DNA from: Castellaniella sp049651205
GTDB taxonomy: Bacteria > Pseudomonadota > Gammaproteobacteria > Burkholderiales > Burkholderiaceae_B
NCBI RefSeq assembly: GCF_049651205.1
Contig: NZ_JBASBR010000018.1
Coordinates: forward strand, 62,001-126,000
Length of the DNA stretch: 64,000 nucleotides
Reading direction: 5' to 3'
Below, one piece after another: positions 9,028 through 16,611 of this stretch (its first letter is position 1; the number at the start of each line of letters is the position of its first letter). The notes beneath the pieces were generated by a model. The model had not been told where the DNA came from. It saw nothing but the letters and a program-made list of their open reading frames with translations, and ran no database searches. The position numbers and the translations under genes were made by a program.

Positions 9028-10794
9028 ATGTTTGATTTTTCTTTCAGCGCCGGCAAACGCTTGAGAGAGGCGCAGGCAGAAATAAAACAGGCGCAAGATC
9101 GGTTGCGCCTGGCTGAGACAATATTCGAGCAAACCCAACCCGTGCTGGTTACCGATGCCCGGGCACACATCCAGCAGGCCAACAGGGCGTTTTGCGATTT
9201 GATGGGCTATGGCATCGAGGAGATGCTGGGGCAAACGCCGCGCATGTTCAGGTCCGACCATCACGATCAGGCGTTTTACGATCAGATGGTGGCAACCATC
9301 AAGGCTAGTGGTCATTGGGAGGGTGAGGTTTGGGATCGGCGCAAAAGTGGCGAGGTATTTCCAAAATGGATGAACATCACCGCTGTTACCACCGATTCCG
9401 GAGAGGTGGTGCAGATGGTGGCCTGCTACACCGATCTAAGCACCCGGCATCAAGCCCAGCAGAAGATTCGCCAGCTGGCGTTTTATGATGTGCTTACGGG
9501 CCTGCCCAATCGTGCCTTGCTGTACGATCGTCTGCGTCAGGCCCAGGAGCAAGCGGGCCGCCAGCATCATTGGGGCGGTTTGATATTGCTGGATTGGGAT
9601 GACTTCAAATCCATGAATGACACGCAGGGCCATCCGCAAGGAGATGCATTATTAAAGCAAATTGGCCAGCGTATCTCCGCGTGTGTGCCTGATGGTGCCA
9701 TTGTGGCGCGCCTGGGTGGTGATGAATTTGCGGTTTTGATTTCTGTGCCGGAAGAGCAGCAGACTTTGGTGGCCTCGCGGCTGGAATCCCTGGCAGTGCG
9801 CATCCAGCAATCGCTGGATGCTCCTTACAGCATCGACGGTACCCAGTATCAAGGCACCGCCAGCCAGGGCATGGTGCTGTTTTCGGGTAGTGCGCCGGAT
9901 ACGGATGTGTTGTTTAAACAGGCCGAGCTGGCCATGTATCAGGCCAAGCGGGCTGGTCGTGGACAACAGCATTTTTTTGATGCGGCATTGGAGGCGCAAA
10001 TTGCGGAGCGCGTGCAGCTTGAGCATGCCCTGCGTGCCGGTATTACGCGTGACGAACTGACTTTGCATTTTCAGCCACAAGTGGCCTTGCATTCACGGGG
10101 TTATCAGATTATTGGCGCTGAAGTGCTGGTGCGGTGGCAGCATCCCGAGCACGGCCTCTTGCCTCCGGGGTTGTTTATCCCGCTGGCTGAGGAAACCGGC
10201 CTAATTGAATCCTTGGGCCTTTGGGTGTTGCGAGGCGCTTGCCGGCAACTCAGCCAGTGGGGCGCACACTCGCCGTTTTCCGACCTCACGCTTGCGGTCA
10301 ATGTCAGTGCCTCGCAGTTCCTGAAGCCCGGTTTTGCAGATCAGGTCATTGCCTTATTGCAGGAATATGGCGTTGCACCTGAGAGGCTCAAACTAGAGTT
10401 GACTGAAAGCCTGCTGGTAAAAGATACCGAAAACGTAGTGGCCGTGATGGATACCTTGCAATCGCAGGGCATCCAGTTTTCCTTGGACGACTTTGGCACG
10501 GGCTATTCGTCGCTGCAATACCTTAAGCGCCTGCCCTTGCAACAACTGAAAATTGATCAGAGTTTTGTGCGGGATATTGGCAGCGACACCAGTGATATCA
10601 ACATCGCGCAGGCTATTGTTGCCTTGGCCAACGGCCTGGGCCTGCTGGTGATTGCCGAGGGGGTTGAAACTCAGGAGCAGCAGATGGCGCTGGAAGCCCT
10701 GGGGTGCAAGGTGTATCAGGGCTACCGGTTTAGCCGGCCGTTGCCGCTCGCTGATTTTGAAACTCGTTTTATGGCTGGCTTTACCTTGAATTAA
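9028..10794 (+). CDS. PAS-GGDEF-EAL cyclic-di-GMP protein
   Basis: The order is a short coiled-coil N-terminus, a PAS domain (about residues 25-140, with the PAC-like segment EVWDRRKSGEVFPKWMNI), a GGDEF domain with an intact GGDEF at about 230, and an EAL domain. The EAL signature reads EVLVRW; downstream catalytic segments DDFGTGYSSL and AEGVET are present. It could synthesise and/or degrade c-di-GMP in response to a PAS ligand or redox state. No membrane segment is seen, so it is probably cytosolic. An in-frame GTG at 8995 would lengthen it by eleven residues. Confidence 0.88.
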   Translation: MFDFSFSAGKRLREAQAEIKQAQDRLRLAETIFEQTQPVLVTDARAHIQQANRAFCDLMGYGIEEMLGQTPRMFRSDHHDQAFYDQMVATIKASGHWEGEVWDRRKSGEVFPKWMNITAVTTDSGEVVQMVACYTDLSTRHQAQQKIRQLAFYDVLTGLPNRALLYDRLRQAQEQAGRQHHWGGLILLDWDDFKSMNDTQGHPQGDALLKQIGQRISACVPDGAIVARLGGDEFAVLISVPEEQQTLVASRLESLAVRIQQSLDAPYSIDGTQYQGTASQGMVLFSGSAPDTDVLFKQAELAMYQAKRAGRGQQHFFDAALEAQIAERVQLEHALRAGITRDELTLHFQPQVALHSRGYQIIGAEVLVRWQHPEHGLLPPGLFIPLAEETGLIESLGLWVLRGACRQLSQWGAHSPFSDLTLAVNVSASQFLKPGFADQVIALLQEYGVAPERLKLELTESLLVKDTENVVAVMDTLQSQGIQFSLDDFGTGYSSLQYLKRLPLQQLKIDQSFVRDIGSDTSDINIAQAIVALANGLGLLVIAEGVETQEQQMALEALGCKVYQGYRFSRPLPLADFETRFMAGFTLN

Positions 10795-10814
10795 GGGATC
10801 CACCCGGCAGTGAT

Positions 10815-10946
10815 TGATGCACTTTCGCTGGTTGAATAACCTTGGGTGGAACCCACCATGAAACGACTCGAACTCCTGATTCCGCCGCCGCTGGTGATGC
10901 TGCTTGTCGGGCTGATCATGTGGCTGTTGGCGCGGATATTTCCTTC
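10815..10946 (+). repeat. Left copy of a 132-bp direct repeat (pair with 15827-15958)
   Basis: These 132 bases match 15827-15958 without gaps at a constant offset of 5012, with about 12 mismatches by eye (about 91% identity). The repeat covers the last codons of an FNR-like gene (DALSLVE stop), the spacer and the first codons of the methyltransferase-like gene. Similarity stops abruptly on both sides, so this copy is a remnant of a second crp/icmt gene pair. Confidence 0.85.
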
Positions 10947-10971
10947 TGTGGGCTGCTTTACCAGTCAGTAG
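10858..10971 (+). pseudogene. N-terminal fragment of an isoprenylcysteine methyltransferase-like gene
   Basis: An ATG at 10858, with the same upstream region as the intact gene at 15870, opens a 37-residue frame beginning MKRLELLIPPPLVMLL. It follows the intact protein for 30 residues (to IFPS), then runs into foreign sequence and stops at 10969-10971. The break coincides with the 3' end of the RES toxin gene on the opposite strand. This indicates a recombination or insertion that removed the rest of the gene. Confidence 0.75.
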
Positions 10972-11671
10972 CAGAAAATTGCATCGACTTGGTTGCCCCC
11001 CGTAGGGTGACTTTGTCTGGTGACACTGCCAAGTACCATGTTTGTTGCTGGGGGTGCGGACGATGGGTTGCGAAGCCCTCGGGCGTCAGTAAGGCCAGAC
11101 ACCATGAAGGTTGTGGACATCGTACGGATCGGTACAGAATGCCACCAATCTGAGCCTGACGGGCCACACGGGCAAACTGCTGTGTAGGCCCGTAATCTGT
11201 GGGGTGCTGCCAGATGGCGGCGTCCTTATCGAATGGCGGGCGTTGCAGATCAACTGCCTGGGTGTCTATGTCTACCCGGAAAGCAGTATGTGCTACGGGG
11301 TCAAGGCGTTCGAGATCGGTCGCATCCTGCAGAAATTTCCAGCGCCAGTAGCCCAGTTCGGCCCCTGCAGTTTGCACAGATTGTGCACCGTAAAAAACAC
11401 CCGGGTCAGTGGCAGCACGGAACCTGGAGCCTGACCTTTTTGGCGTATACCTAAAGGGAGTGGCCAGCAAGTAGTGCAGCCCTGCGGTTTCTTTGGGTTG
11501 TGCGGGTTTGCTTGATTCGAGCAGGGACTCGAGCAGATCTTGCTCGTCGCGATTGTCGACCAGTTTCATGGTGGCCGCGATGTGTTGCGATTCGACTATG
11601 CGCCAGGCCCAGCCGCGCCAGGCAAATGCCTCAGGCGAGACCGCGGGAGGCGTCCAGGTAGTGAACGACAC
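10958..11671 (-). CDS. RES-domain toxin
   Basis: The protein carries a RES domain (about residues 60-200; FRYTP...RFRAATDPGVFYGAQSVQTAGAE...WRWKFL and later GILYRSVRCPQPSWCLALL). Well-studied members degrade NAD+ and arrest growth. The frame is open to 11941, but those codons overlap the antitoxin gene out of frame. The GTG at 11671 gives 237 residues and a 41-base overlap with the antitoxin end, usual for this operon type. The gene ends in the recombination junction next to the methyltransferase fragment, but its RES core looks complete. Confidence 0.8.
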   Translation of the reverse strand: MSFTTWTPPAVSPEAFAWRGWAWRIVESQHIAATMKLVDNRDEQDLLESLLESSKPAQPKETAGLHYLLATPFRYTPKRSGSRFRAATDPGVFYGAQSVQTAGAELGYWRWKFLQDATDLERLDPVAHTAFRVDIDTQAVDLQRPPFDKDAAIWQHPTDYGPTQQFARVARQAQIGGILYRSVRCPQPSWCLALLTPEGFATHRPHPQQQTWYLAVSPDKVTLRGATKSMQFSATDW

Positions 11672-12011
11672 GAACCAGCCCTTCTGTTTGGTGGATGAGA
11701 TCGATTGGGCGACCATTAAGCCCGTCGTTATTGCTGTTAAGCCATTTGCGTGCGGTGTCTTCGTCGCCCACGATGGAATTGAGTGACCGGAATACGCGTA
11801 CGAACAATAGGGCGAGCTCCCATTCCTTGCGGCGATCGTCCAGCTTGTATGTGCCGTTGTAGAGGCGTGTGATGGTGGGGGCGCTAACGCCGAGCACCTT
11901 GGCAAGCAGGCGGTGAGAGACCTCAAGCCGTGTCGCTGCACGAGCCACAGCCTTGGTAAGCACCGTGGCCGGATCCGGCTGGGCTGCGAGATTTTGGGTG
12001 GCGGTGATCAT
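11631..12011 (-). CDS. Xre/MbcA/ParS family antitoxin
   Basis: This 126-residue protein has an N-terminal Xre-like helix-turn-helix (about residues 30-65, LEVSHRLLAKVLGVSAPTI) and a C-terminal ParS/MbcA toxin-binding domain (about 70-126, GDEDTARKWLNS...GRPIDLIHQTEG). It should neutralise the RES toxin encoded next to it and repress their shared promoter. The start ATG 12011 is preceded by GGAGAG. Two matching palindromes immediately upstream fit autoregulation. Confidence 0.88.
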   Translation of the reverse strand: MITATQNLAAQPDPATVLTKAVARAATRLEVSHRLLAKVLGVSAPTITRLYNGTYKLDDRRKEWELALLFVRVFRSLNSIVGDEDTARKWLNSNNDGLNGRPIDLIHQTEGLVRVVHYLDASRGLA

Positions 12012-12022
12012 GAGTTCTCTCC

Positions 12023-12064
12023 ATTTCTACAGAAATAATAGCATTGTTTTATTTCTTTAGAAAT
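12023..12064 (-). promoter_or_regulatory. Two tandem operators of the RES/Xre toxin-antitoxin promoter
   Basis: Two palindromes of the form ATTTCT-NN-AGAAAT lie at 12023-12036 and 12051-12064, centres 28 bp apart, just upstream of the antitoxin ATG at 12011. Both half-sites are perfect in each copy. A TATTAT -10-like box on the minus strand lies between them. The arrangement suits binding of two antitoxin dimers over the promoter. That they are the antitoxin sites is inference from position and symmetry. Confidence 0.6.
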
Positions 12065-12087
12065 AGGCTATGATTGTCATGTGTAAC

Positions 12088-12118
12088 GCATGTACCCGTA
12101 CTGCGCACGGGTACATGC
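12088..12118. repeat. 12-bp inverted repeat between antitoxin promoter and the next gene
   Basis: GCATGTACCCGT and ACGGGTACATGC form a perfect 12-bp stem with a 7-base loop, followed on the plus strand by CTTTT. It lies downstream of the minus-strand gene 12153-12647 and upstream of the toxin-antitoxin promoter. It may end transcripts entering from either side, but the T-run is short. Confidence 0.4.
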
Positions 12119-12152
12119 CTTTTGGCCTTATTTAAGTTTCAAGTTAAAGGGA

Positions 12153-12647
12153 TTAATGAGAAACATCAAAATTCTGCCAATTTGGGTGGTTAAAGTATTT
12201 TCCATATTCATTTAGCGATTGAGCCATTTTCACCAGACCTTGCTCGGGCTGAGATCCTGAAACCTTGCCCTCCATCACCTCGGCTCCCTGCATCATGCCA
12301 GCCAGTAAAACGTGCAGTTGCGCATCGGCCTGCGGCTCTAGTTTGCAGTTTTCGACAATATATGCAAATTGCTGGTTGATTTCACCAGACATATTCTTGT
12401 AGTCATCCGGTTGCAGCGTATTGGCGTGTGCGCCATCCAGGCCATTGGAGACAATTTTGTGCAGATTTCCCATGCCCTGGCGCAAGGGGGCATCGGTTTC
12501 CCATTGCTGGCCGTGGTTCATTTCGAGAGTACCGTGAACTTCAGGGCCGTGACTGTGCCCGGTGTCTGCGGCCAGTGCCGCGCCAGTGGTGAAGCCAAGT
12601 GGAAGTGCCAAAACGATGGCGGCGATAATGCGGATAGGTGGTTTCAT
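12153..12647 (-). CDS. Periplasmic protein, DnrO-like (function unknown)
   Basis: The 164-residue product has a clear Sec signal peptide (MKPPIRIIAAIVLALPLGFTTGAALA, cleavage near residue 26), then a His-containing start (DTGHSHGPEVHG) and a helical body. The segment LEMNHGQQWETDAPLRQGMGNLHKIV resembles proteins called DnrO in denitrifiers; I recognise this only loosely. A ribosome site (CGGAGCTC) precedes ATG 12647. The divergent neighbours are metal genes, and an FNR-type box lies upstream, so control by the nearby FNR-like regulator and a role linked to metal or nitrogen-oxide stress are plausible but unproven. Confidence 0.6.
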   Translation of the reverse strand: MKPPIRIIAAIVLALPLGFTTGAALAADTGHSHGPEVHGTLEMNHGQQWETDAPLRQGMGNLHKIVSNGLDGAHANTLQPDDYKNMSGEINQQFAYIVENCKLEPQADAQLHVLLAGMMQGAEVMEGKVSGSQPEQGLVKMAQSLNEYGKYFNHPNWQNFDVSH

Positions 12648-12746
12648 GATGAGCTCCGAAAATTAAACATATTTTGCATTGCTGGTTTTCGAGACAATGT
12701 GTTGGGTCGACGGAGTTCATGTTAAATGCATGGGCCAATATAAAAA

Positions 12747-12760
12747 ATGACGATCATCAA
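12747..12760. promoter_or_regulatory. FNR/Dnr-type box in the divergent intergenic region
   Basis: The 14-mer ATGAC-GATC-ATCAA matches the FNR consensus TTGAT-N4-ATCAA at 8 of 10 defined positions, with a perfect right half. It sits in the 297-bp AT-rich gap between the DnrO-like gene and the HMA chaperone gene. An FNR-like regulator with the matching ExxSR recognition helix is encoded 2.4 kb downstream. Confidence 0.45.
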
Positions 12761-12944
12761 CTTTAAAAAGGATTATTTATTTTTACATTTTTCAATCAAT
12801 TGTTTTTGGTAGAACAGAAGTTTAAATGAGAATAAACCGCATTATTGTTGTTATTGGATGTTTTTAAAAATTGTCGGCCGTCAAGGTCTTAAATGCTTTT
12901 TTCTCCTACGATGAAATCATCCGTTAAACGTCAAGGAGAAATAG

Positions 12945-13166
12945 ATGAGCAAAGTCATTTTTACGATGGAGCCCTTCACCTGCCCATCCTGTGTCAAGAA
13001 AATTGAAAGCGCAGTTGCCAGGATCAATGGCGTGCAGGACGTGCAAGTGATGTTTAATTCCGGGCGTGTCCGGGCCGAATTTGATCCTGGTAGCACCAAC
13101 GCCCATGCGTTGCAGGAGACAATCGAGCGGCTAGGTTATCCGGTGCTGTCCAAAAAAGAGTCGTAG
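12945..13166 (+). CDS. Heavy-metal-associated (HMA) domain metallochaperone
   Basis: This is a single HMA fold of 73 residues with the metal-binding motif CPSCVKKIE (Cys13 and Cys16) and the ending ETIERLGYPVLS. Free-standing HMA proteins carry Cu(I), Zn(II) or related soft metals to P1B ATPases. The ATPase gene follows 70 bases downstream and has no HMA domain of its own, so this protein probably supplies that function in trans. The start has a strong AAGGAGA site. Confidence 0.88.
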   Translation: MSKVIFTMEPFTCPSCVKKIESAVARINGVQDVQVMFNSGRVRAEFDPGSTNAHALQETIERLGYPVLSKKES

Positions 13167-13236
13167 CTGGCCACAAAATGGCCGCCAAGGGTGGTCAGGA
13201 TTTTGGCCACTCACTCTGACCGCATTGGAGCCCACC

Positions 13237-15144
13237 ATGAAACAGTTCAAAAATTCTCATATCGCAGCATTCACCAGCCTGCTGTTACTGATTGCCTTTG
13301 GTTTTCATCTTGTCCAACTGACGCCCTGGAAAAACGGTGTTTTGGTGGCGTCGTCTATGTTTGCCGGCACCTTCATCGCCATCAAGGCATTCAAGGCCTT
13401 GCGCATGAAAGCGTTCAGCATCGAGCTGCTGGTGACGATTGCGGTGATTGGTGCTTTGATTATCGGTGAGTACGTCGAATCTGCCGTCGTGACGTTTCTC
13501 TTTATTTTTGGGGCTTATCTGGAGTCTCGTACGTTGGAGAAAACCCGGGCGTCATTACGCAGCCTGATTGATCAGACGCCCACCGAAGCCACCGTGGTCC
13601 GCCCCGAAGGCCACGTCAGGTTGCCTGTCGAGGAGGTCGTCAAGGGTGATCGGGTGCTGGTTCGCCCAGGCGAGAAGGTGGCTGTGGACGGCGCGATTGT
13701 GTCAGGCCAGGCACTTATTATCGAAGCCGCGATTACCGGAGAATCCGTGCCGGCCAGCAAGAAGGTGGGCGACCGCGTGTTCAGTGGCACCCTGATTGAT
13801 AGCGGTTTTGTTGAGGTGACTGCCGACCGGGTGGGCGATGACACGACCTTTGCCAAGATTATCGAGCTGGTGGAGAACGCCCAGGAAACCAAAACCAAAA
13901 CACAAAAATTTCTGGATCGCTTTGCGCAGATCTACACGCCCTCCATTGTGGTTCTATCGATTCTCGTGTATGCGGTATCGCGCAATATCGAGCTCGCCCT
14001 CACCTTTTTGGTGATTGCCTGTCCGGGGGCGCTGGTGATATCTGCACCGGTTTCCATGGTGGCGGGGATTGGCAACGGAGCGCGCAACGGCGTGCTGGTC
14101 AAGGGCGGCGAAATCATGGAGAAACTCTCCAGGATTGACCTGGTGATTTTCGACAAGACAGGCACCCTGACCAAAGGCAAGCCCGAGGTGACAGAGATCC
14201 GCAGCTGGGGGCTGACGGAAAACACCTTGCTGCAGCGCGTGGCCGAGGCCGAGCAACTGTCCGAGCATCACTTGGGGCAAACCATTGTTGCCGAAGCAAA
14301 AAAACGTCAACTCTCGGTGGGTGAAGCGCCGCAGGATGTCCGGATCATCAAGGGCGGTGGCCTGGTGGCCACCGTGGCTGGGCAGCGCCTGGCGATCGGC
14401 AACCGCAAATTGATGGCCGACTACGGGGTGTTCGTCGACGATGAGGCCGATACCTATGCCACCGCACGAGAGAAGGTCGGCAATACTGCCGTACTGGTTG
14501 CCATGGATCAAAAATTGGCGGGTGTGATCTCGATTGCCGACCAGATCAAGCCCGAAGCCAAGGGGGCCATTCAGCAGTTGCGCCGCGCTGGCGTAAAGCA
14601 AGCCATCATGCTCACGGGCGATAACCGTCACACGGCGCAGCAAGTGGGTGATACGCTGGGCCTGGATGCCGTGCATGCCGAGCTGCTGCCGCAGGACAAG
14701 CTGCGCTGGGTCAATCAGCTGAAGCAACAGGGGTATCGGGTGGCGATGGTGGGCGACGGCATCAATGATGCCCCGGCGCTGGCTGCTGCGGATGTGGGCT
14801 TGGCGATGGGTGTCGGGGGGACGGATATTTCCATGGAAACTGCCGATATCGTCCTGATGTCTGATCGATTGGATCAGTTTGCCCATGCCTATTCACTTGC
14901 CAAGGCTACAGTGCGCAATATGCAGCAAAATACGGTGTTGGCCGTCAGCACGGTGGTGCTGTTGCTGGCGGGGGTGTTGTCGGGCCAGATATTTTTGGCC
15001 TCGGGTATGCTGGTGCACGAGCTTAGCGTGTTGCTGGTCACATTCAATGCGGTCAGGTTGATTCGCTACCGGCCTGGTAAAAAGGTGGGCCCACATGCCG
15101 CTGGCGTGTCGCTGGCGCCTCAATTCACGGGAGATTCCGCATGA
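13237..15144 (+). CDS. P1B-type heavy-metal-translocating ATPase with CPG motif
   Basis: This 635-residue inner-membrane pump exports soft metal ions by ATP hydrolysis. Visible motifs are the TGES actuator loop (ITGESVPASKK), transmembrane C262-P263-G264 (ACPGALVISAPV), the phosphorylated aspartate D306 in DKTGTLTKG, and GDGINDAPAL from about 506. Two features are unusual: CPG replaces the common CPC/CPH/SPC, and the nucleotide-domain HP motif reads H344-H345 (SEHHLGQ). There is no N-terminal metal-binding domain; a separate HMA protein lies upstream. ATG 13237 follows GGAGCCCACC; an in-frame TTG at 13225 is less likely. The stop overlaps the next start as ATGA. Metal specificity cannot be assigned. 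Confidence 0.9.
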   Translation: MKQFKNSHIAAFTSLLLLIAFGFHLVQLTPWKNGVLVASSMFAGTFIAIKAFKALRMKAFSIELLVTIAVIGALIIGEYVESAVVTFLFIFGAYLESRTLEKTRASLRSLIDQTPTEATVVRPEGHVRLPVEEVVKGDRVLVRPGEKVAVDGAIVSGQALIIEAAITGESVPASKKVGDRVFSGTLIDSGFVEVTADRVGDDTTFAKIIELVENAQETKTKTQKFLDRFAQIYTPSIVVLSILVYAVSRNIELALTFLVIACPGALVISAPVSMVAGIGNGARNGVLVKGGEIMEKLSRIDLVIFDKTGTLTKGKPEVTEIRSWGLTENTLLQRVAEAEQLSEHHLGQTIVAEAKKRQLSVGEAPQDVRIIKGGGLVATVAGQRLAIGNRKLMADYGVFVDDEADTYATAREKVGNTAVLVAMDQKLAGVISIADQIKPEAKGAIQQLRRAGVKQAIMLTGDNRHTAQQVGDTLGLDAVHAELLPQDKLRWVNQLKQQGYRVAMVGDGINDAPALAAADVGLAMGVGGTDISMETADIVLMSDRLDQFAHAYSLAKATVRNMQQNTVLAVSTVVLLLAGVLSGQIFLASGMLVHELSVLLVTFNAVRLIRYRPGKKVGPHAAGVSLAPQFTGDSA

Positions 15145-15851
15145 ACCCCAAACCCCAGGCTCGGTCTGATGAGAATCAGGCCGGGCACATACCGGCGCTA
15201 TGTGTTTCGCGAGTACCTATCTTTAATCATCTGCCAGCCGAAGCCCTGGCGATCATTGCCGATAAAGCCTCGATGAACACCTATGATCGCGGGCAGTTTG
15301 TGCATCGCGCAGGCGATTCGTCCGACAAGCTCTTTATCGTCCATCAGGGCAAGGTCAAGGTGTACCGGCTTTCTGATGGCGGCAAAGAGCAACTGGTGCG
15401 GATTCTCAATCCGGGTGATTTTGCCGGCGAACTGGCTCTTTTTTCAGCCACTTCGCATGACTCCTATGCCGAAACCATGCAGGCATCAAAAATCTGTACG
15501 ATTTATCGCGCCGATGTGCGGGAGCTTTTGCTGAAATACCCTGATATCAGCTTGCATGTGCTGGCCGAGCTCTCGCGGCGCCTGGGTGCCAGCGAGAAGC
15601 AAACGGCATCCATCGCCACGGCATCCATCAATGCCCGTCTGGCACAGTATCTTGGTCATCTTTCCCAGCAAGAGGGCTCCTGTACGATCACACTGCCCAT
15701 GAGCCGCCGGCACCTGGCATCGTTTCTGGGCACCACTCCCGAAACCGTCAGCCGCAGGCTTGGAGAGTTTGAAGAAACCGGATGGATTGCCCAGACCGGG
15801 CAGCGCAAGATCGAGATTCTTGACCCTGACGCACTTTCGCTAGTCGAATAA
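15141..15851 (+). CDS. Crp/Fnr family transcriptional regulator
   Basis: This 236-residue protein has an N-terminal cyclic-nucleotide-type beta-barrel (about residues 25-130), a dimer helix and a C-terminal winged helix (about 165-230). The recognition helix reads TPETVSRRL (E201, S204, R205), the FNR pattern that reads TTGAT half-sites. Cysteines are at 21, 119 and 181, which is not the FNR four-cysteine cluster, so a classic oxygen-sensing [4Fe-4S] centre is unlikely; metal or redox sensing is possible. The gene overlaps the ATPase by ATGA and probably regulates this operon, perhaps through the box at 12747. Confidence 0.88.
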   Translation: MNPKPQARSDENQAGHIPALCVSRVPIFNHLPAEALAIIADKASMNTYDRGQFVHRAGDSSDKLFIVHQGKVKVYRLSDGGKEQLVRILNPGDFAGELALFSATSHDSYAETMQASKICTIYRADVRELLLKYPDISLHVLAELSRRLGASEKQTASIATASINARLAQYLGHLSQQEGSCTITLPMSRRHLASFLGTTPETVSRRLGEFEETGWIAQTGQRKIEILDPDALSLVE

Positions 15852-15958
15852 CCCTGGCTGGAGCCCACCATGAAACGACTTGAACTCCTGATTCCACCGC
15901 CTTTGGTGATGCTGCTTGTCGGGCTGATCATGTGGTTGTTGGCGCAGATATTTCCTTC
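15827..15958 (+). repeat. Right copy of the 132-bp direct repeat (pair with 10815-10946)
   Basis: This copy is embedded in intact genes: it spans the last 25 bases of the FNR-like gene, the 18-base spacer and the first 89 bases of the methyltransferase-like gene. The left copy shows the same order but is cut on both sides. The two copies bracket the toxin-antitoxin pair, the DnrO-like gene and the metal operon. Confidence 0.85.
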
Positions 15959-16331
15959 CCTGGCTGCCGCATGGTTGTCAGATACCCTGATGGCAATCGT
16001 GTTGGCCTTTTTAGGTCTGGTCATCGCGCTGGCAGGCGTTGCCACGTTCAAACGGGCCCGCACCACCATCGATCCAAAGCGGCCAACCGACGCCTCTGCG
16101 CTCGTGAGCTCGGGTATCTACCGCTTCAGCCGCAACCCCATGTACCTGGGGGTACTGCTTGTTTTGGCTGGGTGGGCGATGTATCTGGGTAACCTGCTGT
16201 CGGTGCTGGGCCTGTTGGTTTTTGTCGCCTACATCACACGATTTCAGATCGTCCCCGAAGAGCGCTTGCTGCATGAGAAATTTGGAGCAGCGTTTCTGGC
16301 GTACAAAGACAAGGTACGTCGGTGGATTTAG
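15870..16331 (+). CDS. Isoprenylcysteine carboxyl methyltransferase family membrane protein
   Basis: This 153-residue protein has four hydrophobic segments. Its C-terminal half has the pattern of the ICMT/PEMT membrane methyltransferases: GIYRFSRNPMYLG (about residues 89-101), then VPEERLLHEKFG and YKDKVRRW, which form the SAM-binding region. The substrate in bacteria is generally unknown; lipids or small hydrophobic acceptors are candidates. It starts 18 bases after the FNR-like gene, so it is the last gene of the metal operon. An 18-base stretch across its start (15859-15876) is identical to that across the ATPase start (13226-13243). Confidence 0.82.
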   Translation: MKRLELLIPPPLVMLLVGLIMWLLAQIFPSLAAAWLSDTLMAIVLAFLGLVIALAGVATFKRARTTIDPKRPTDASALVSSGIYRFSRNPMYLGVLLVLAGWAMYLGNLLSVLGLLVFVAYITRFQIVPEERLLHEKFGAAFLAYKDKVRRWI

Positions 16332-16611
16332 CGCTTTTCTGATTTTTCCGCCGGTGCCTGCCTGCCGATAGGGGTTATTCGAGTCACAGACCTGTCATCT
16401 GTTTTGGTGAGGATGTCGTTCGTTATGTGAACCCCAAGGTGGTGTAATGGATTTTTTGTCGACCTCATTACCACAAGAAGAAGTCGCGTGCGCATTACAC
16501 TGAGCCGTTCGCTGGCGCAAGGCAACCGCTTGGTCAGGATTTTCTGATCACGCACCACGGGCGCTACTTGGGTACATCCTGTTTAGTGTGTTGGCCTGAC
16601 ACATATCCCAA
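16332..16611. other. Intergenic stretch, no gene recognised
   Basis: These 280 bases separate the metal operon from the convergent envelope cluster. I see no convincing coding frame, transposase remnant or strong terminator. An open frame on the minus strand (16328-16558) has no recognisable domain. Confidence 0.4.

Noticed and set aside
16328..16558. Open frame of 76 codons on the minus strand beyond the methyltransferase-like gene
   Set aside because: No domain, no ribosome site and no signal; it overlaps the methyltransferase stop.
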